From: Stentor coeruleus
Taxonomy: Eukaryota > Ciliophora > Heterotrichea > Heterotrichida > Stentoridae
Direction: 5' to 3'
Assembly: GCA_001970955.1 (NCBI GenBank)
Contig: MPUH01000310.1
Coordinates: forward strand, 1 to 64,000
DNA length: 64,000 bases
Part shown: piece by piece, positions 51,281-61,425 of the stretch
Numbering within the stretch: position 1 is the first letter of the stretch
Layout: every line of letters starts with the position of its first letter
Notes under the pieces: generated by a model
What the model was told of the DNA's origin: nothing
Seen by the model: the letters and a program-made list of their open reading frames with translations, nothing else
Databases searched by the model: none
Translations under genes and position numbers: made by a program

Positions 51281-53128
51281 CTAATTTCCTATTAGCTCAT
51301 TAAACTCTTTAACCATCTGGTAATAATTCCTCTCAACTTCTTCTAAAGTCTTATACTTTTTCTCAAGTTCTTTTATATTCTCTTGTAAAACCCTTTGTTT
51401 CTCTTGAGCTTTCTTTGTTTTATCCGCTACTTGCATAATCCCTCCAGAAACTGACTCAGCGAAACTTTCTTTCTCAGACTTTTTCTTACTCTGTTTAAAC
51501 CCTTGTTGAAAACTATCTAAAGTACTAATTTCGCTTTCAAGTAAGTTTCTCACTTCAATCAATGAATTATAACTTGCATATAGTCTTCGATTTTCCTCAA
51601 CTTTTAAATTGATTTGCTCATACAACTCAACAAATCTACGCTGGTATTGAATAAGCTCAGTTTGTGATGGTTTACTTTCGAGTTTCCTTTGGAGTATAGC
51701 AACTTCTTGACTTTTTTCTGCAAGTATCGCCCTAGCTTTTTCATATTTTCTTAAGGTTTCGCTATGGGACTTCTCAATTTTATCAAACCAATCCTGTAAC
51801 TCAGCATCGATATCTTGATCGTTTTTCTTGTTTAACTCTTCGATTTCTTTATTACATTTATCTTTAAACACTTTTTGTGCTTCTTTGAGTTGGTTACGTT
51901 TGATTACTAGTTCTTCTAGTTTTGATGCAACATTATTTTGCAAAGCAGCTCTGGATTCTTGAGTGTTTTCTTCAAGATTAGAAATCGATTCTTTTATCCG
52001 TTGGTTCATATCTTTTTCTTGTTCTAAAGCTATGCTTGATTTTTCAACTTCATGTTTTACTTCTTGAGCTTGGACTTGAAGTTTTTGTAAATTTTCATTA
52101 CTAATCTCAATCTCTTTATTCAACGTCAGTATCTGTCGTTCCTGTCTTTCCTTCTCAAGTTTCTTCTGTAAAATCTCAGGGTTTTCTTCCTTTTTTATAT
52201 CCAAATACTGATTTCTTGCCACACTGATCTCCTCGCTTTTAACAATCTTCGCAACATTTCTCCCAATAACCGTAACCGATTTTCTCAACTCAATCTTCTC
52301 CGTTTCTTGTTCTAAAAGATTTCCTTCTTCATCTGACTCATCCATATTCTCTTGTCCTTTATCTTTCCCCCCAACTGAAATCCTCTCACTAAGTTTCTCT
52401 AAATTAACTTCAAAAGGTTTATCATGAATAATTTCTTGCATCTGTTCCTTATTATCCCCTTTACCTTTTTTCATATAATCTTTATTTCCTGTTTCCTTAT
52501 TTTGTCCAAGTCCAGCTAAATTTTCAGCATTTTCTTTACTCATATTCACATATTGTTTATAACTAGTTCCAGCACTAGCATCTCCAAATTCAAGTAAAGT
52601 TGCATAAACACGAATTGGATCATTAAGTTTCCTACTCGATTGGGTTTTGAATTTTCTTTTCGGTAAAAACAAAGTGTTTAAGTCTCTGATTTTTTTAGGT
52701 TCTGGCAATTTTGTGATTTTTTCGAACTGAATTGCCGCCTGGCGCTTTGTGAACTCTGCTGTTTCTTGTTGGAAACTTAAGACAAATTTCACCAACCATT
52801 GAATGACAGGGAATAAACGTGGATAATCTAAACCTTGGATTTGATGAGGCTGGATTATAAAAGGACAACTCATGTTTTTGAGTGATTTGACGATTATTTC
52901 ACTGAGTGAGCTGAGTGGTTTTTACATTTTTTTCCTCATGTTCATTTCGTCTGAGAACTCGATTGAAATATCTTCGTTGGCGAGAGTTATACACCAAGCC
53001 ATGCCCCCGAGGATCTGAATATATTATACCTTGTCGAATGGGGATAAAGAAGCAACTCGAGCTCGGAAATACCCTGCTGCTAGTAAAATGTCTGTGATTT
53101 GAGTCAGTTCTTCACTGCTTTCTTGCAT
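51281..53128 (-). CDS. CCDC93: CCDC93, CCC-complex coiled-coil subunit
   Basis: Exons 53030-53128, 52926-53014 and 51281-52910 give 605 residues, close to the family's 600-630. The two 15-nt introns are needed to reach the conserved N-terminal calponin-homology-like (NN-CH) domain, which shows [28 protein letters not shown] and KISLSEIIV before [14 protein letters not shown]. Residues about 240-560 are a long coiled coil. CCDC93 with CCDC22 and COMMD proteins forms the CCC complex, which works with Retriever and WASH in recycling membrane proteins from endosomes. The ATG at 53128 fits the family start. Confidence 0.95.
52911..52925 (-). other. 15-nt intron in CCDC93 gene
   Basis: Reads GTAAAAACCACTCAG. 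Another acceptor (CAG nine bases on) exists, but the 15-nt choice keeps the residues ISLSE that align with the family. Confidence 0.9.
53015..53029 (-). other. 15-nt intron in CCDC93 gene
   Basis: Reads GTATAATATATTCAG and contains an in-frame TAA. Removing it joins SPFDK to ILGGMAW as in CCDC93 proteins. Confidence 0.93.
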
Positions 53129-53926
53129 ATTTTTATTATGAGGTTGATTTATTAGATGGGGAGGATTAGCAAGATTAGGAAAATTAGGGAGTTAAATTGT
53201 CTGGAAGTATGGGATAGGTCCTAGTTTGATAGATGTTGTGGAGAATTTATGTTGGGATTACTTGTGGTATGGTTATTAGATTTTATGAATGGAAATAAAG
53301 GAAAAATAAGTATATAGGNCCCTAGTTTGATAGAGGTTGTGGAGAATTTATGTTAGGATTACTTGTGGTATGGTTATTAGATTTTATGAATGGAAATAAA
53401 GGAAAAATAAGTATATAGGGAATTTGGCTTATGTTTAATGATTTTGATTATATTATAGAAGTGAGTATGCTTTTGGATGTTAGGGTGTTGAAAATATTTG
53501 GCAAAAATATTTATGAGGAATTTTTATTGTTGGAGTAATATAGAGATTTTGTGAGAATGAATAATATTGGGATTTGTATTAGAGTTTATCGTGCTGGTAT
53601 GGAATTAGATATCAAAGTTGTTTTATGTTTTAAATAAATTGAGTTTATATATATCTCACCCAAGATCTAAAAATAATTTTCAACAATTATTATCAAAGAT
53701 ACTTAACTATCTATTAAAAAGCCAACTAATTTTTTTATCTTCTCATATATCACTCCAGTAACCAAAACACAAAATCTTCTAACTCCTATTATAAAAATCA
53801 AAACCAATAAAACAGCAATCCTACAATCTATTTTAAACTACCCCCAAAGCTCCAAGCTCAAAACCCCTTCTCACCCTCAAACCTCCAAAACCTAAAATTT
53901 CTTTAACTAATTTAAACTAATAAAAC
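53129..53926. other. Intergenic, divergent
   Basis: No gene seen. G-rich to about 53620, then C-rich and G-poor to the next start. Contains the N-flanked duplication 53220-53419. Confidence 0.6.
53220..53419. repeat. Assembly-type duplication around single N at 53319
   Basis: Copies 53220-53318 and 53321-53419 differ at two bases (agatgttg/agaggttg, ttgggatt/ttaggatt). No coding sequence affected. Confidence 0.85.
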
Positions 53927-55096
53927 ATGGCGCAACGTGTAGGAAGGCTTCAACAAGAAAATGCAAAGCTCCGGGACGAAATAAAGCGACTGAAAGGAGC
54001 TCTAAAAGACATAAGTACCGAAATAGTCCAAGAAGCCCCAATTCTCAAACCAAAACGTGAAAAATCCCCATTATCAAAAGAAAGAAAAAGCGAACTAAGA
54101 GATGAAATCGATAATAGATTAAACTATGTCATACCTACAAAACCTGTACTAAAACAAAAAGCTTTAAATGTAGTTGAAAACCCAAAATTCAGTGAACCTG
54201 AAGTCTTTGTTGCAAGTTTTGGTCAAGAAGATGATAAAAAATACATGGCCGATACTAAAAAAACCCCAAATATTGGGCTTAATGAACTTGGATCTATAAA
54301 TTCATCCCCAAAAAATGATAATCCTCCTTTAGATCCTCAGGATTTTTCTTTAGAAGCTACAAGTAGTATAGATGATATACAAGGAAGTCCTGATTTCGAC
54401 CCGCCAATTAAGCCTGTAGAACAAAAAATAGAGCCAAGGACTTTAAAAGAATCTTTTAGTTCATTTTACAATGATGAAAGTGTTAATAAAACACTAAATG
54501 ACAGGTCTTTTGAAGACATTTCAAATTCTCAGACTGTCGAAAACGAAAAAAAAATATTTTCACAAGAAGTTTCGCATATAAAAAAAGAAGAAACGGGGAA
54601 AAAATTCATATCTGATGGGGTTAAAAACGATAACGAACGAAGTATTCAAGTTGTTTCACAGAATTTTAATGAAAAAAATCTTGTATCAGAAATTGAAGCG
54701 CTTAGAAGAGAAAATACTCAGCTTAGGATGAAATTGACTGGAGGGAATAAAAAAAATCATGTTTCAGCTAAGCTTTTACCTTCAGATCGACCATATAATT
54801 GGATAAATAAGAACATAGATTATGATAACAAAGAGAGGATAACAAGAAATCTTCAGATAAGGACAAGGTCAAAAACAAAATCTAAATCCCCGAATCGTAA
54901 ATGTAAATCACGGTCAATTACACCTAGAGATTTATCTTCAAGGCCAATGAGAAGGAATATTTCTAATAAAAGTTTAGTTTCAGACTTAACTCCAAGAAGA
55001 AGCAAACATTGTAATACTTGTGATCATCTTCTTTCAAAAGGTTACTCGACTATATATTGTGGTAAACATGGTACGGCTAAGCTACCGAAACAATAA
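53927..55096 (+). CDS. Basic coiled-coil-ended protein of unknown function
   Basis: 389 residues. An N-terminal leucine-zipper-like helix (RLQQENAKLRDEIKRLKGAL, about 7-26) and a second short zipper (EIEALRRENTQLRMKL, about 256-271) flank a long disordered acidic region. A basic Ser/Arg/Lys block follows (KTKSKSPNRKCKSRS), then a C-terminal C..C...C..H pattern (CNTCDHLLSKGYSTIYCGKH, about 365-384) that could hold a zinc ion. No family is recognised. Zipper plus basic block would suit a centrosome or nuclear protein, but this is open. Confidence 0.8.
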   Translation: MAQRVGRLQQENAKLRDEIKRLKGALKDISTEIVQEAPILKPKREKSPLSKERKSELRDEIDNRLNYVIPTKPVLKQKALNVVENPKFSEPEVFVASFGQEDDKKYMADTKKTPNIGLNELGSINSSPKNDNPPLDPQDFSLEATSSIDDIQGSPDFDPPIKPVEQKIEPRTLKESFSSFYNDESVNKTLNDRSFEDISNSQTVENEKKIFSQEVSHIKKEETGKKFISDGVKNDNERSIQVVSQNFNEKNLVSEIEALRRENTQLRMKLTGGNKKNHVSAKLLPSDRPYNWINKNIDYDNKERITRNLQIRTRSKTKSKSPNRKCKSRSITPRDLSSRPMRRNISNKSLVSDLTPRRSKHCNTCDHLLSKGYSTIYCGKHGTAKLPKQ

Positions 55097-55134
55097 TATC
55101 AAAATAATTAAGGTTACTGGAAATCATTAACATA

Positions 55135-55644
55135 TTAATTTTCTTCAGACATGATTTCTTTAAAGTTCAAATTCTTGACTACTCTGGAAAATTTTTCAGG
55201 ACTAAGTGGTTCTTCAGGATAGTTAATTGAAGATTCATCTCCAATTCCTTGTAGTATTTTATAAGCTTCATCCAAATTATGTATAACTGATTCTTTATTT
55301 AAATTCTCAGTAGTTAGAGCTTGGTCATAGAAAAGTCCGGGGCTTTCCGAAGAAAGTTTTGAATCTTTTCTATTGTTTCTTCCTGATTGAGAATCACAAG
55401 AATTAATATACCCAACTGCAGGGTTGACTATAGGGTTATTTCCGTTTCCTGTAACAATAGTCGTCTTAGGGATCTGTAAAGTTATTGAATAATTATTTTC
55501 AGATTCAGGTTTCTCAATAGATAAATTAGGAATTTCATCAATTTGAGCTTTTATATCAGGATTTACACTTTCAACTTGCTTCCTTTTGCATATTCTACCA
55601 CAAAGTTTAGCCAACAAACTACAGCAATTAGATTCTTTTATCAT
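55135..55644 (-). CDS. Protein of unknown function with N-terminal Cys cluster
   Basis: 169 residues. The N terminus (MIKESNCCSLLAKLCGRICKRK) has five cysteines beside basic residues, a pattern often lipidated for membrane attachment; that is inference. The rest is polar and probably disordered. It starts 18 bases after the MUL1-like stop on the same strand and is convergent with the previous gene, with 38 bases between stops. No known domain. Confidence 0.65.
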   Translation of the reverse strand: MIKESNCCSLLAKLCGRICKRKQVESVNPDIKAQIDEIPNLSIEKPESENNYSITLQIPKTTIVTGNGNNPIVNPAVGYINSCDSQSGRNNRKDSKLSSESPGLFYDQALTTENLNKESVIHNLDEAYKILQGIGDESSINYPEEPLSPEKFSRVVKNLNFKEIMSEEN

Positions 55645-55662
55645 ACTTTTTATCTATAAAAT

Positions 55663-56559
55663 CTAATAATTAACTTCGTTAAAAAAATCAATTCTTTTAT
55701 AGCACACAGGGCATTTCTTCATGTATTTCATACATTTTCCACAAATACACAAATGATTACATGGATGAAGTAATATTTTCTTATAAGCCGATTTGCAATT
55801 TATACATTTTAACTCATCTGGGATCTCAGGATTTTCTATAACACCAACCCTAGAAACTTTTTTAAGATACAATTCTAATATCAAAGTTAATGAGAAAAAA
55901 AACACCAAATTTACAAATGAACTTATCATTTTTTTCTTGTAATAATTGACTATCGAAACTTTAGAATCCGCAATAACTCGAGGATAAAGAAACTGTTTTA
56001 TTTTTTGATACTCTCCTAATATAACTACTTTATCATGAACTTTTATAGACTTTTTAATATTTTTTTCACTTGTAATTATTCTAAAGATTTCTGAATTTAA
56101 TGATAATTTGAATAAACTTGATAAGATTTTTTGAGTTCCTTTCCATGTGTTTATAGGTGTTAAATTATGGATTATTTTTTGTTTAGATATAATTTTTGAG
56201 TTGTTTTCTGGGTTGATTTTTAAGGATGTACCTAAATTGCTTTTGATTTCAAAATTTTCCTAAATAGGAAATACTATAATTTGATTTGTGTTGGATTTAA
56301 GAAGTTTGCTATAGATTCCATAATGAAAGGTTTTATTTATTGAATAGACAGATTTGGAACTCTTTGTAAAAATTACTGAAGGGTTTCCTTGAACGATGCC
56401 TTCGGTTAAGACAAGACTTTGTGAATTTTCGTAGATGATATCTATTGGTATTACCCGCAAACTTTTAATTTTTAATAAATCAAGGATGCGATAGACTGAT
56501 ATGATTCCAAATACAATACTTACAGCTCCTGAGATCTTGACCAAAATATGATATGGCAT
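55663..56559 (-). CDS. MUL1/GIDE-like membrane RING E3 ubiquitin ligase
   Basis: Exons 56275-56559 and 55663-56259 give 293 residues. Without the 15-nt intron the gene falls into two pieces of about 100 and 88 residues. Layout: N-terminal membrane helix (about 10-25), a GIDE-like middle region (about 30-210; the WKGTQKILSS and KVVILGEY stretches), a second membrane helix (MISSFVNLVFFFSLTLILEL, about 206-225) and a C-terminal RING of C3HC4 type: C..C, then C.H...C..C (HPCNHLCICGKC), then CPVC. This order matches MUL1/MAPL, an E3 of the mitochondrial outer membrane and peroxisomes. Human MUL1 is 352 residues. Organelle location is inferred from family. Confidence 0.87.
56260..56274 (-). other. 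15-nt intron in MUL1-like gene
   Basis: Reads GTATTTCCTATTTAG, ending in the in-frame TAG that would otherwise stop the N-terminal piece. Confidence 0.92.
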
Positions 56560-56861
56560 ATTATACAAATATTCTTATAAACTAAAAAATATAAAAACTT
56601 CTTATAACCTAGCACAATTTACTTCTAAAAACAATAAAATTATAATATTTCTCTTAATACTCTAATTCAAAAAAAAAAAAAATTTAAATCATAATACTTA
56701 TCACATAAAAACCTTAAACTACTCAGTAATTCCTCATTATAAAACTTTCTTATCTGCATAATATCCTCTCATCTGCATATAAAAAAAATAATAAAAAAAA
56801 TCTCTTATCTTCTCTTATCCTTTAAAAATTATCATATTTTCTAACAACTATATTATAAATA
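56560..56861. other. Intergenic, divergent
   Basis: Very AT-rich with a long A-run near 56670. C-rich and G-poor toward the next start. Nothing recognised. Confidence 0.6.
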
Positions 56862-59177
56862 ATGCTAGATTATGGAATGCTAAGAATACCAGGTTCACGT
56901 CCATTTAGACCATCTCCTAAAAAAGAACTTCATATCCGGGAACAATCATGGGACAATCGCTTCCATCTTGGTCAAATCCCAGTATATGATGCTTTTAAAG
57001 ATAAATACTTACAACAAATGTCTTCAGTTGTTCATAAGAAAAAAATAATAATCGGTGGTACAAGACTACATAAAAAAAAAGAATTATCAATAAACAACTT
57101 AGCTCAATGCATATCTTCAAAATCTATGAATAGACGCCCAGTAATCAAAAACCAAATAATCAAAAAACTGAAAGATTCACTTGTTTCAGTATGGAATCAA
57201 AAGATGATCCCTGAGCCACAAAGAAATTTGTTTTTAGAAGCTATAGATAAAATCCCGGCAAAAATACAATCAACTATTATTGTTAGAGAAATTGAATCGT
57301 TAAAAAATGATAAAAATCCTGCGCAGATGGCTATAAGGGCGATTAAAGCTAGAGAACATTCGTTGAATGAATTAAAAGATTTTGCTAATACTATAATAAA
57401 CGCTTCAAGTACTATCAAACATAATTCAGTTGAAAGCATACTTAATTTACGAATGCTTTCAATACATGTTGTAGAATGCATACAAACTTGGAGAAAAACC
57501 CTTCATGATATATCCCCAGATTCAATTCCAGAAAACATAAAATTCGTATGGGAAAAAGAAAACTATTTATTAAAAATGCAAAACGATACAAAATTTTTAG
57601 CAAATACACCAATTGGAGCTTTTATAGACTTTGTTCCAAATGATCCTTTTTTTATCCATTTTCGGGTTAATAATGGGAAAATCGAGCTTCCAGTACAAGG
57701 TTATCTTATTAAAAAAATCAAAGATAGTGAAGTAATTCTATTAAATGAAGGGATGAAATTGTATGAAGAAATAGAAAATACAACACCTAAAATAATGAGC
57801 ATGACTCAAAGTAGAAGCAAGATTTTTATAGACAACTATTCAAAAAATATAGTTTTTGAAGAAATTAAAGGGGATATTGAACATGGGATTATAGATTATG
57901 GAGCTGATGTTCCGATTTTAATACAAGATAGTATGGGTAAACCAATAAACGCTTATACAAATGCTCAGACTATGCGATATCCTGCTTTTTTATGGGCGAA
58001 AATTGACAAATTTATAGTAGGGTTGATAACACTTAATCTGGAAAACCAAAAATCAATGCATAACAGGTTGCAGATCTCACATATCTCAGCTGTAAATGTT
58101 GAAATATTTGAAAAAGTTGCTGAAGAAATTGTTAAACACATATGGAAAGAGTATCCATGTGTAGAAATCCGTGTAGGGATTATATCAAAAATAAGCGAGC
58201 AAGGTAAATACGAGTCTGAAAAGTCAATAAAACAAGTATTTGATAAGCTTGGCTTTAGATGGAAACAAATGATTTATGCTATTAATGAAACACCAGTTCA
58301 ATTACTTGGACTTAGAAGAACTGAGAATATTGAGAATATGAAGGTTGAGTCAATATTTGATGATTGCATTCAGATTTCATATGGATGTGTTATTCAAATT
58401 GGACCTAAATATGAGACACATACGATTTCAGGGCAATATTGTAGTGTTGTTGGGATATTGTGCGCTTTTAAACCTTTTGGTGGGATAACAAATCAGTATT
58501 TTGGCCAGTTGTATGGGAAAATTAAAGGTGTACCTCCAGCTTTTAGATATCGCAAAGACTTATCTGTTGAGTTAGTTGTTAAAGATCTTAAGGCTATTGA
58601 TCTTTTCCCTTCTGATTTGACTAGTAGGCTTGAAACTTCTATTTCTTGTTCAGCGCTTGGGTTGTCTTGGGGAAGATTTTTCCCAGTCATACACAAAGGG
58701 ATTAAATACACTAGAGTCCTTTCTGAAATCGAAGTACTCAAAAGCGAAGATAAAACCGTATATATCGTAGCTACAGAAGATCCTATATATAGTGTATTTT
58801 TTATTCCTGGGGATTATAGAAGTATAAAAAATTTATTTTCTTTTACAAAAGAAGTATTAGGGAAAATCGAAAAAGTTTCAGTATCACAAGAACTATGGAT
58901 ACCTAGTTTTGAAATAAAAGGGGAAAATTTAGTCACTGAACTTGAAGGAAATTTCTGTTCAGGGAAATGTATTGAGGTTTGCAAAGAAGTTTTTAGGTTT
59001 AAATTATTAGCAGCTTTACATCCTAAAGGATCACTTTTATCTTGGCCTAGTGAGAAATGTTTGATTATAGAAAATGGGTTTGTTTTTGGTATGATTCATG
59101 GGAAGTTGGATGAAGAGCTGGAAATTCCGTTATATGTTGTTAATGTTCCTTGTGAAAATTTTATTTCAAATAGTTAG
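56862..59177 (+). CDS. Large protein with possible GNAT-like central region
   Basis: 771 residues from ATG 56862. The N-terminal 130 residues are basic. About 130-230 looks like an alpha-helical bundle. About 375-500 has the rhythm of a GNAT acetyltransferase fold: ISHISAVNVEIFEKVAEEIV, then a beta strand EIRVGII, then VFDKLGFRW near its end. I do not see a clear Q/RxxGxG/A acetyl-CoA loop, so it may be inactive or the likeness may be chance. The C-terminal 250 residues are beta-rich, with several Cys, and match nothing I know. No signal peptide. Confidence 0.75.
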   Translation: MLDYGMLRIPGSRPFRPSPKKELHIREQSWDNRFHLGQIPVYDAFKDKYLQQMSSVVHKKKIIIGGTRLHKKKELSINNLAQCISSKSMNRRPVIKNQIIKKLKDSLVSVWNQKMIPEPQRNLFLEAIDKIPAKIQSTIIVREIESLKNDKNPAQMAIRAIKAREHSLNELKDFANTIINASSTIKHNSVESILNLRMLSIHVVECIQTWRKTLHDISPDSIPENIKFVWEKENYLLKMQNDTKFLANTPIGAFIDFVPNDPFFIHFRVNNGKIELPVQGYLIKKIKDSEVILLNEGMKLYEEIENTTPKIMSMTQSRSKIFIDNYSKNIVFEEIKGDIEHGIIDYGADVPILIQDSMGKPINAYTNAQTMRYPAFLWAKIDKFIVGLITLNLENQKSMHNRLQISHISAVNVEIFEKVAEEIVKHIWKEYPCVEIRVGIISKISEQGKYESEKSIKQVFDKLGFRWKQMIYAINETPVQLLGLRRTENIENMKVESIFDDCIQISYGCVIQIGPKYETHTISGQYCSVVGILCAFKPFGGITNQYFGQLYGKIKGVPPAFRYRKDLSVELVVKDLKAIDLFPSDLTSRLETSISCSALGLSWGRFFPVIHKGIKYTRVLSEIEVLKSEDKTVYIVATEDPIYSVFFIPGDYRSIKNLFSFTKEVLGKIEKVSVSQELWIPSFEIKGENLVTELEGNFCSGKCIEVCKEVFRFKLLAALHPKGSLLSWPSEKCLIIENGFVFGMIHGKLDEELEIPLYVVNVPCENFISNS

Positions 59178-59896
59178 AGTATTGAATTATGTTTTTGGTT
59201 TGAGATTGTAGGAGATTAATAGAGTTATAATTTTTATATGTAAATCAGTATTTTTTTTTTTTTGGGTGTTTGTGAGGTAGATTTATGTTTTTGGAAACTT
59301 AAAGGATTTGACAATTTTAATTTTTGTGTTGAGGAGGGTAGATTAAGTGAACAATTATACCTTGCATCATATCTAATAAAAATTCTCTTCTATTTAAACT
59401 ATATTTATAACAACTATACTCTTATTAAAATTATTCCTTTAACTCTAACAAAATTACAACAATCTATACTAAAAACCCAAACTATTTAAAATCATCCACA
59501 TTAATAAAATCCATTTTCCACACAAATAAAAATCTTGCATATAATCACATACAATTTTTGTCTGCAAATATCTTCACAACATCACTAAAAAACTCACACT
59601 ATTCAACTTTAAGCCCTAAATCAAAAACAAAAAAATCCAAAACAAAAAACTATACACAATTTTCCTAATCCATTCCTCAAAATCTTAAAAAGCACACTTT
59701 TTCTTACTAAAAACGTTCAACCCAACTTATCAAAATCTTCTTTACAAATAATTCTAATCATTTCTAATCATCTTATCAACCTCTAACCCTTTCCTATTCT
59801 TCTTCTCTAAAACTTAAAACTTCTAAATCTCAATACAAAAAACTTAACACGCAAATTCAAAAATATATAAAAATTAATTCAACTTATAATATAAAA
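59178..59896. other. Intergenic
   Basis: No gene supported. An open stretch 59262-59489 starts beside a T-run and has no domain. G-rich to about 59350, then strongly C-rich and G-poor up to the CCT-motif gene. Confidence 0.6.
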
Positions 59897-60487
59897 ATGC
59901 TTATGTCAGGTTTCAAAGATGAGCTAACAGGATCTTCTTCCTATAATGATTATCCACCTGATGATTTATTTTTTTCCAATCGTAAGAATTCTTTTATTGA
60001 CTTATTATCTAACCCAATCGATATCCTTGAAGACAATTACATTCACATGCAAATTGAATTCATGTCTCAAGAAAAAGGATTTCCTGATTATATCATAGAT
60101 CAAAAAGAAGTCCATGAATTACATCTGGATGAGATTTTCGATATAATCAATGAGGATGAAAATCATTATAAAAAAAATAAAACTGTTTGCGAAACCCAAT
60201 CAAAGAAAAAAAATCTTGAAACAAGTTCTAAAGTTGTGAATAAAAATCCTGTGATGAAAAATTGTTCAATACAAATTATTGGGACATTGACTATGGCGCA
60301 AAGAAAGGAAAAAATAGCTAAGTATTTGGAAAAGAGGAAAAAGAGAAGCTGGCAGAAAAAAATTTATTATGACTGTAGGAAAAGAGTTGCAGATAATAGA
60401 TTGAGGATAAAGGGTAGGTTTGTTAAAAGAGATCAAGCGGTAAATGGTTTGGGAGGTGAACAGGAGTCTATTAAAAATTTACTATAA
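59897..60487 (+). CDS. CCT-motif protein (CONSTANS/TOC1 type), possible transcription regulator
   Basis: 196 residues. The C-terminal stretch at about 133-178 matches the CCT motif: REK.A.Y.EKRKKRSWQKKI, then YDCRKRVADNRLRIKGRF and a KRD ending (plant form R..R..Y.EKRK.R...K.I.Y..RK..A..RPR.KGRF.KR). The Arg/Lys positions and the final KGRFVKR, needed in plants for nuclear entry and NF-Y/DNA contact, are kept. The N-terminal part is acidic and would suit an activation region. No B-box or response-regulator domain is attached. CCT proteins are best known in plants but also occur in protists including ciliates. The target is unknown. Confidence 0.9.
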   Translation: MLMSGFKDELTGSSSYNDYPPDDLFFSNRKNSFIDLLSNPIDILEDNYIHMQIEFMSQEKGFPDYIIDQKEVHELHLDEIFDIINEDENHYKKNKTVCETQSKKKNLETSSKVVNKNPVMKNCSIQIIGTLTMAQRKEKIAKYLEKRKKRSWQKKIYYDCRKRVADNRLRIKGRFVKRDQAVNGLGGEQESIKNLL

Positions 60488-60570
60488 CTATCTTTTTATT
60501 ATGGATTTTAGCATATACAGTTTTATAAATTCATCGAGTAAAGGTATTTTATTTTAGTGGTTTTAACTAA

Positions 60571-60840
60571 TTAACCTGCTCTAAACAATAAAATTGAAGT
60601 TAGCCCATATGTGAAATAGATAGCTTTTCCATCTTCATTTGAAACATAAGCGCCAAAATTATTCCCAACTATACAGTGCCAAGTAGGGTAAAAGTCTTTA
60701 TCGAACATTTTTTTAATTGATGTGGCTATTTCATTGATCGGGGTCTTGCTTTCAATCATACTTCTAGCCTTTTCAACTGCGACAATAACGTAGTCTTGTG
60801 GCATGTCTGAGAAGTGAACAGTTAGTTTTCCATCTACCAT
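60571..60840 (-). CDS. DYNLL: Dynein light chain LC8
   Basis: 89 residues, the exact length of LC8. The hallmark KKMFDKDFYPTWHCIVGNNFGAYV matches the family's KKEFDK.YNPTWHCIVG.NFGSYV, and the end IYFTYG...ILLFRAG matches the beta-strand that binds partner peptides. The N-terminal 25 residues are more diverged than usual (MVDGKLTVHFSDMPQDYVI), so this may be one of several LC8 paralogues and not the main one. LC8 is a dimer that promotes assembly of axonemal and cytoplasmic dynein and many other complexes. Confidence 0.97.
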   Translation of the reverse strand: MVDGKLTVHFSDMPQDYVIVAVEKARSMIESKTPINEIATSIKKMFDKDFYPTWHCIVGNNFGAYVSNEDGKAIYFTYGLTSILLFRAG

Positions 60841-61425
60841 TTTTCTTTTTGATTATATTGAAATCGATTTTTTAAAGACTAGAATATATGTGTTTATATC
60901 TTCATTTGATTAAGCTAAAAAAAATAGGATATTGGATTTATAAGATAAAAAATAGATGGGATTTGCGATTGATTTTGAATTATATAAGAATATTTATTTA
61001 TATTTTTCATTTTAGTTTCAATTCTTGTTTTTATAAGCTAAAATATGTTCTGTTGCATATTTCTTCTAGAAAATGATTGAAGAAATACTCTTTGATAATA
61101 TCTGCTAAATTGATTTGGTGATAATTATTAAAATTTAATTTTCCCTTAAATATATCCATGTTAACTATATCATGTTATTTTTATCTTCTCTTATCAAAAC
61201 TTTCCATTAAAACCCTCATCATCATCCCATATAAAATCCTAAATCTTTCATTAACCCAAAAATATTCCAATACAAAATTTCAATATCTTTATTAACAAAA
61301 TCAATAGTCACACAACATTCAACTAATATTCTTATCATAACTCTTAAATAATAATCCATATCTTACACTTTTAAATCTCTAATCTAAACTTATATTTCTT
61401 ATCCTTTCTAAATCCTCCTATTATT
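60841..61425. other. Intergenic
   Basis: No gene seen; the open stretch 60888-61076 is AT-driven, without domain or start context. Switch from G-containing to C-rich DNA near 61150. Confidence 0.55.

Noticed and set aside
59262-59489. 75-codon plus-strand open frame
   Set aside because: Begins beside a T-run with a non-coding G-rich composition, no domain and no conserved start.
60888-61076. 62-codon plus-strand open frame
   Set aside because: AT-driven Ile/Tyr/Lys/Phe composition typical of random frames in this DNA.
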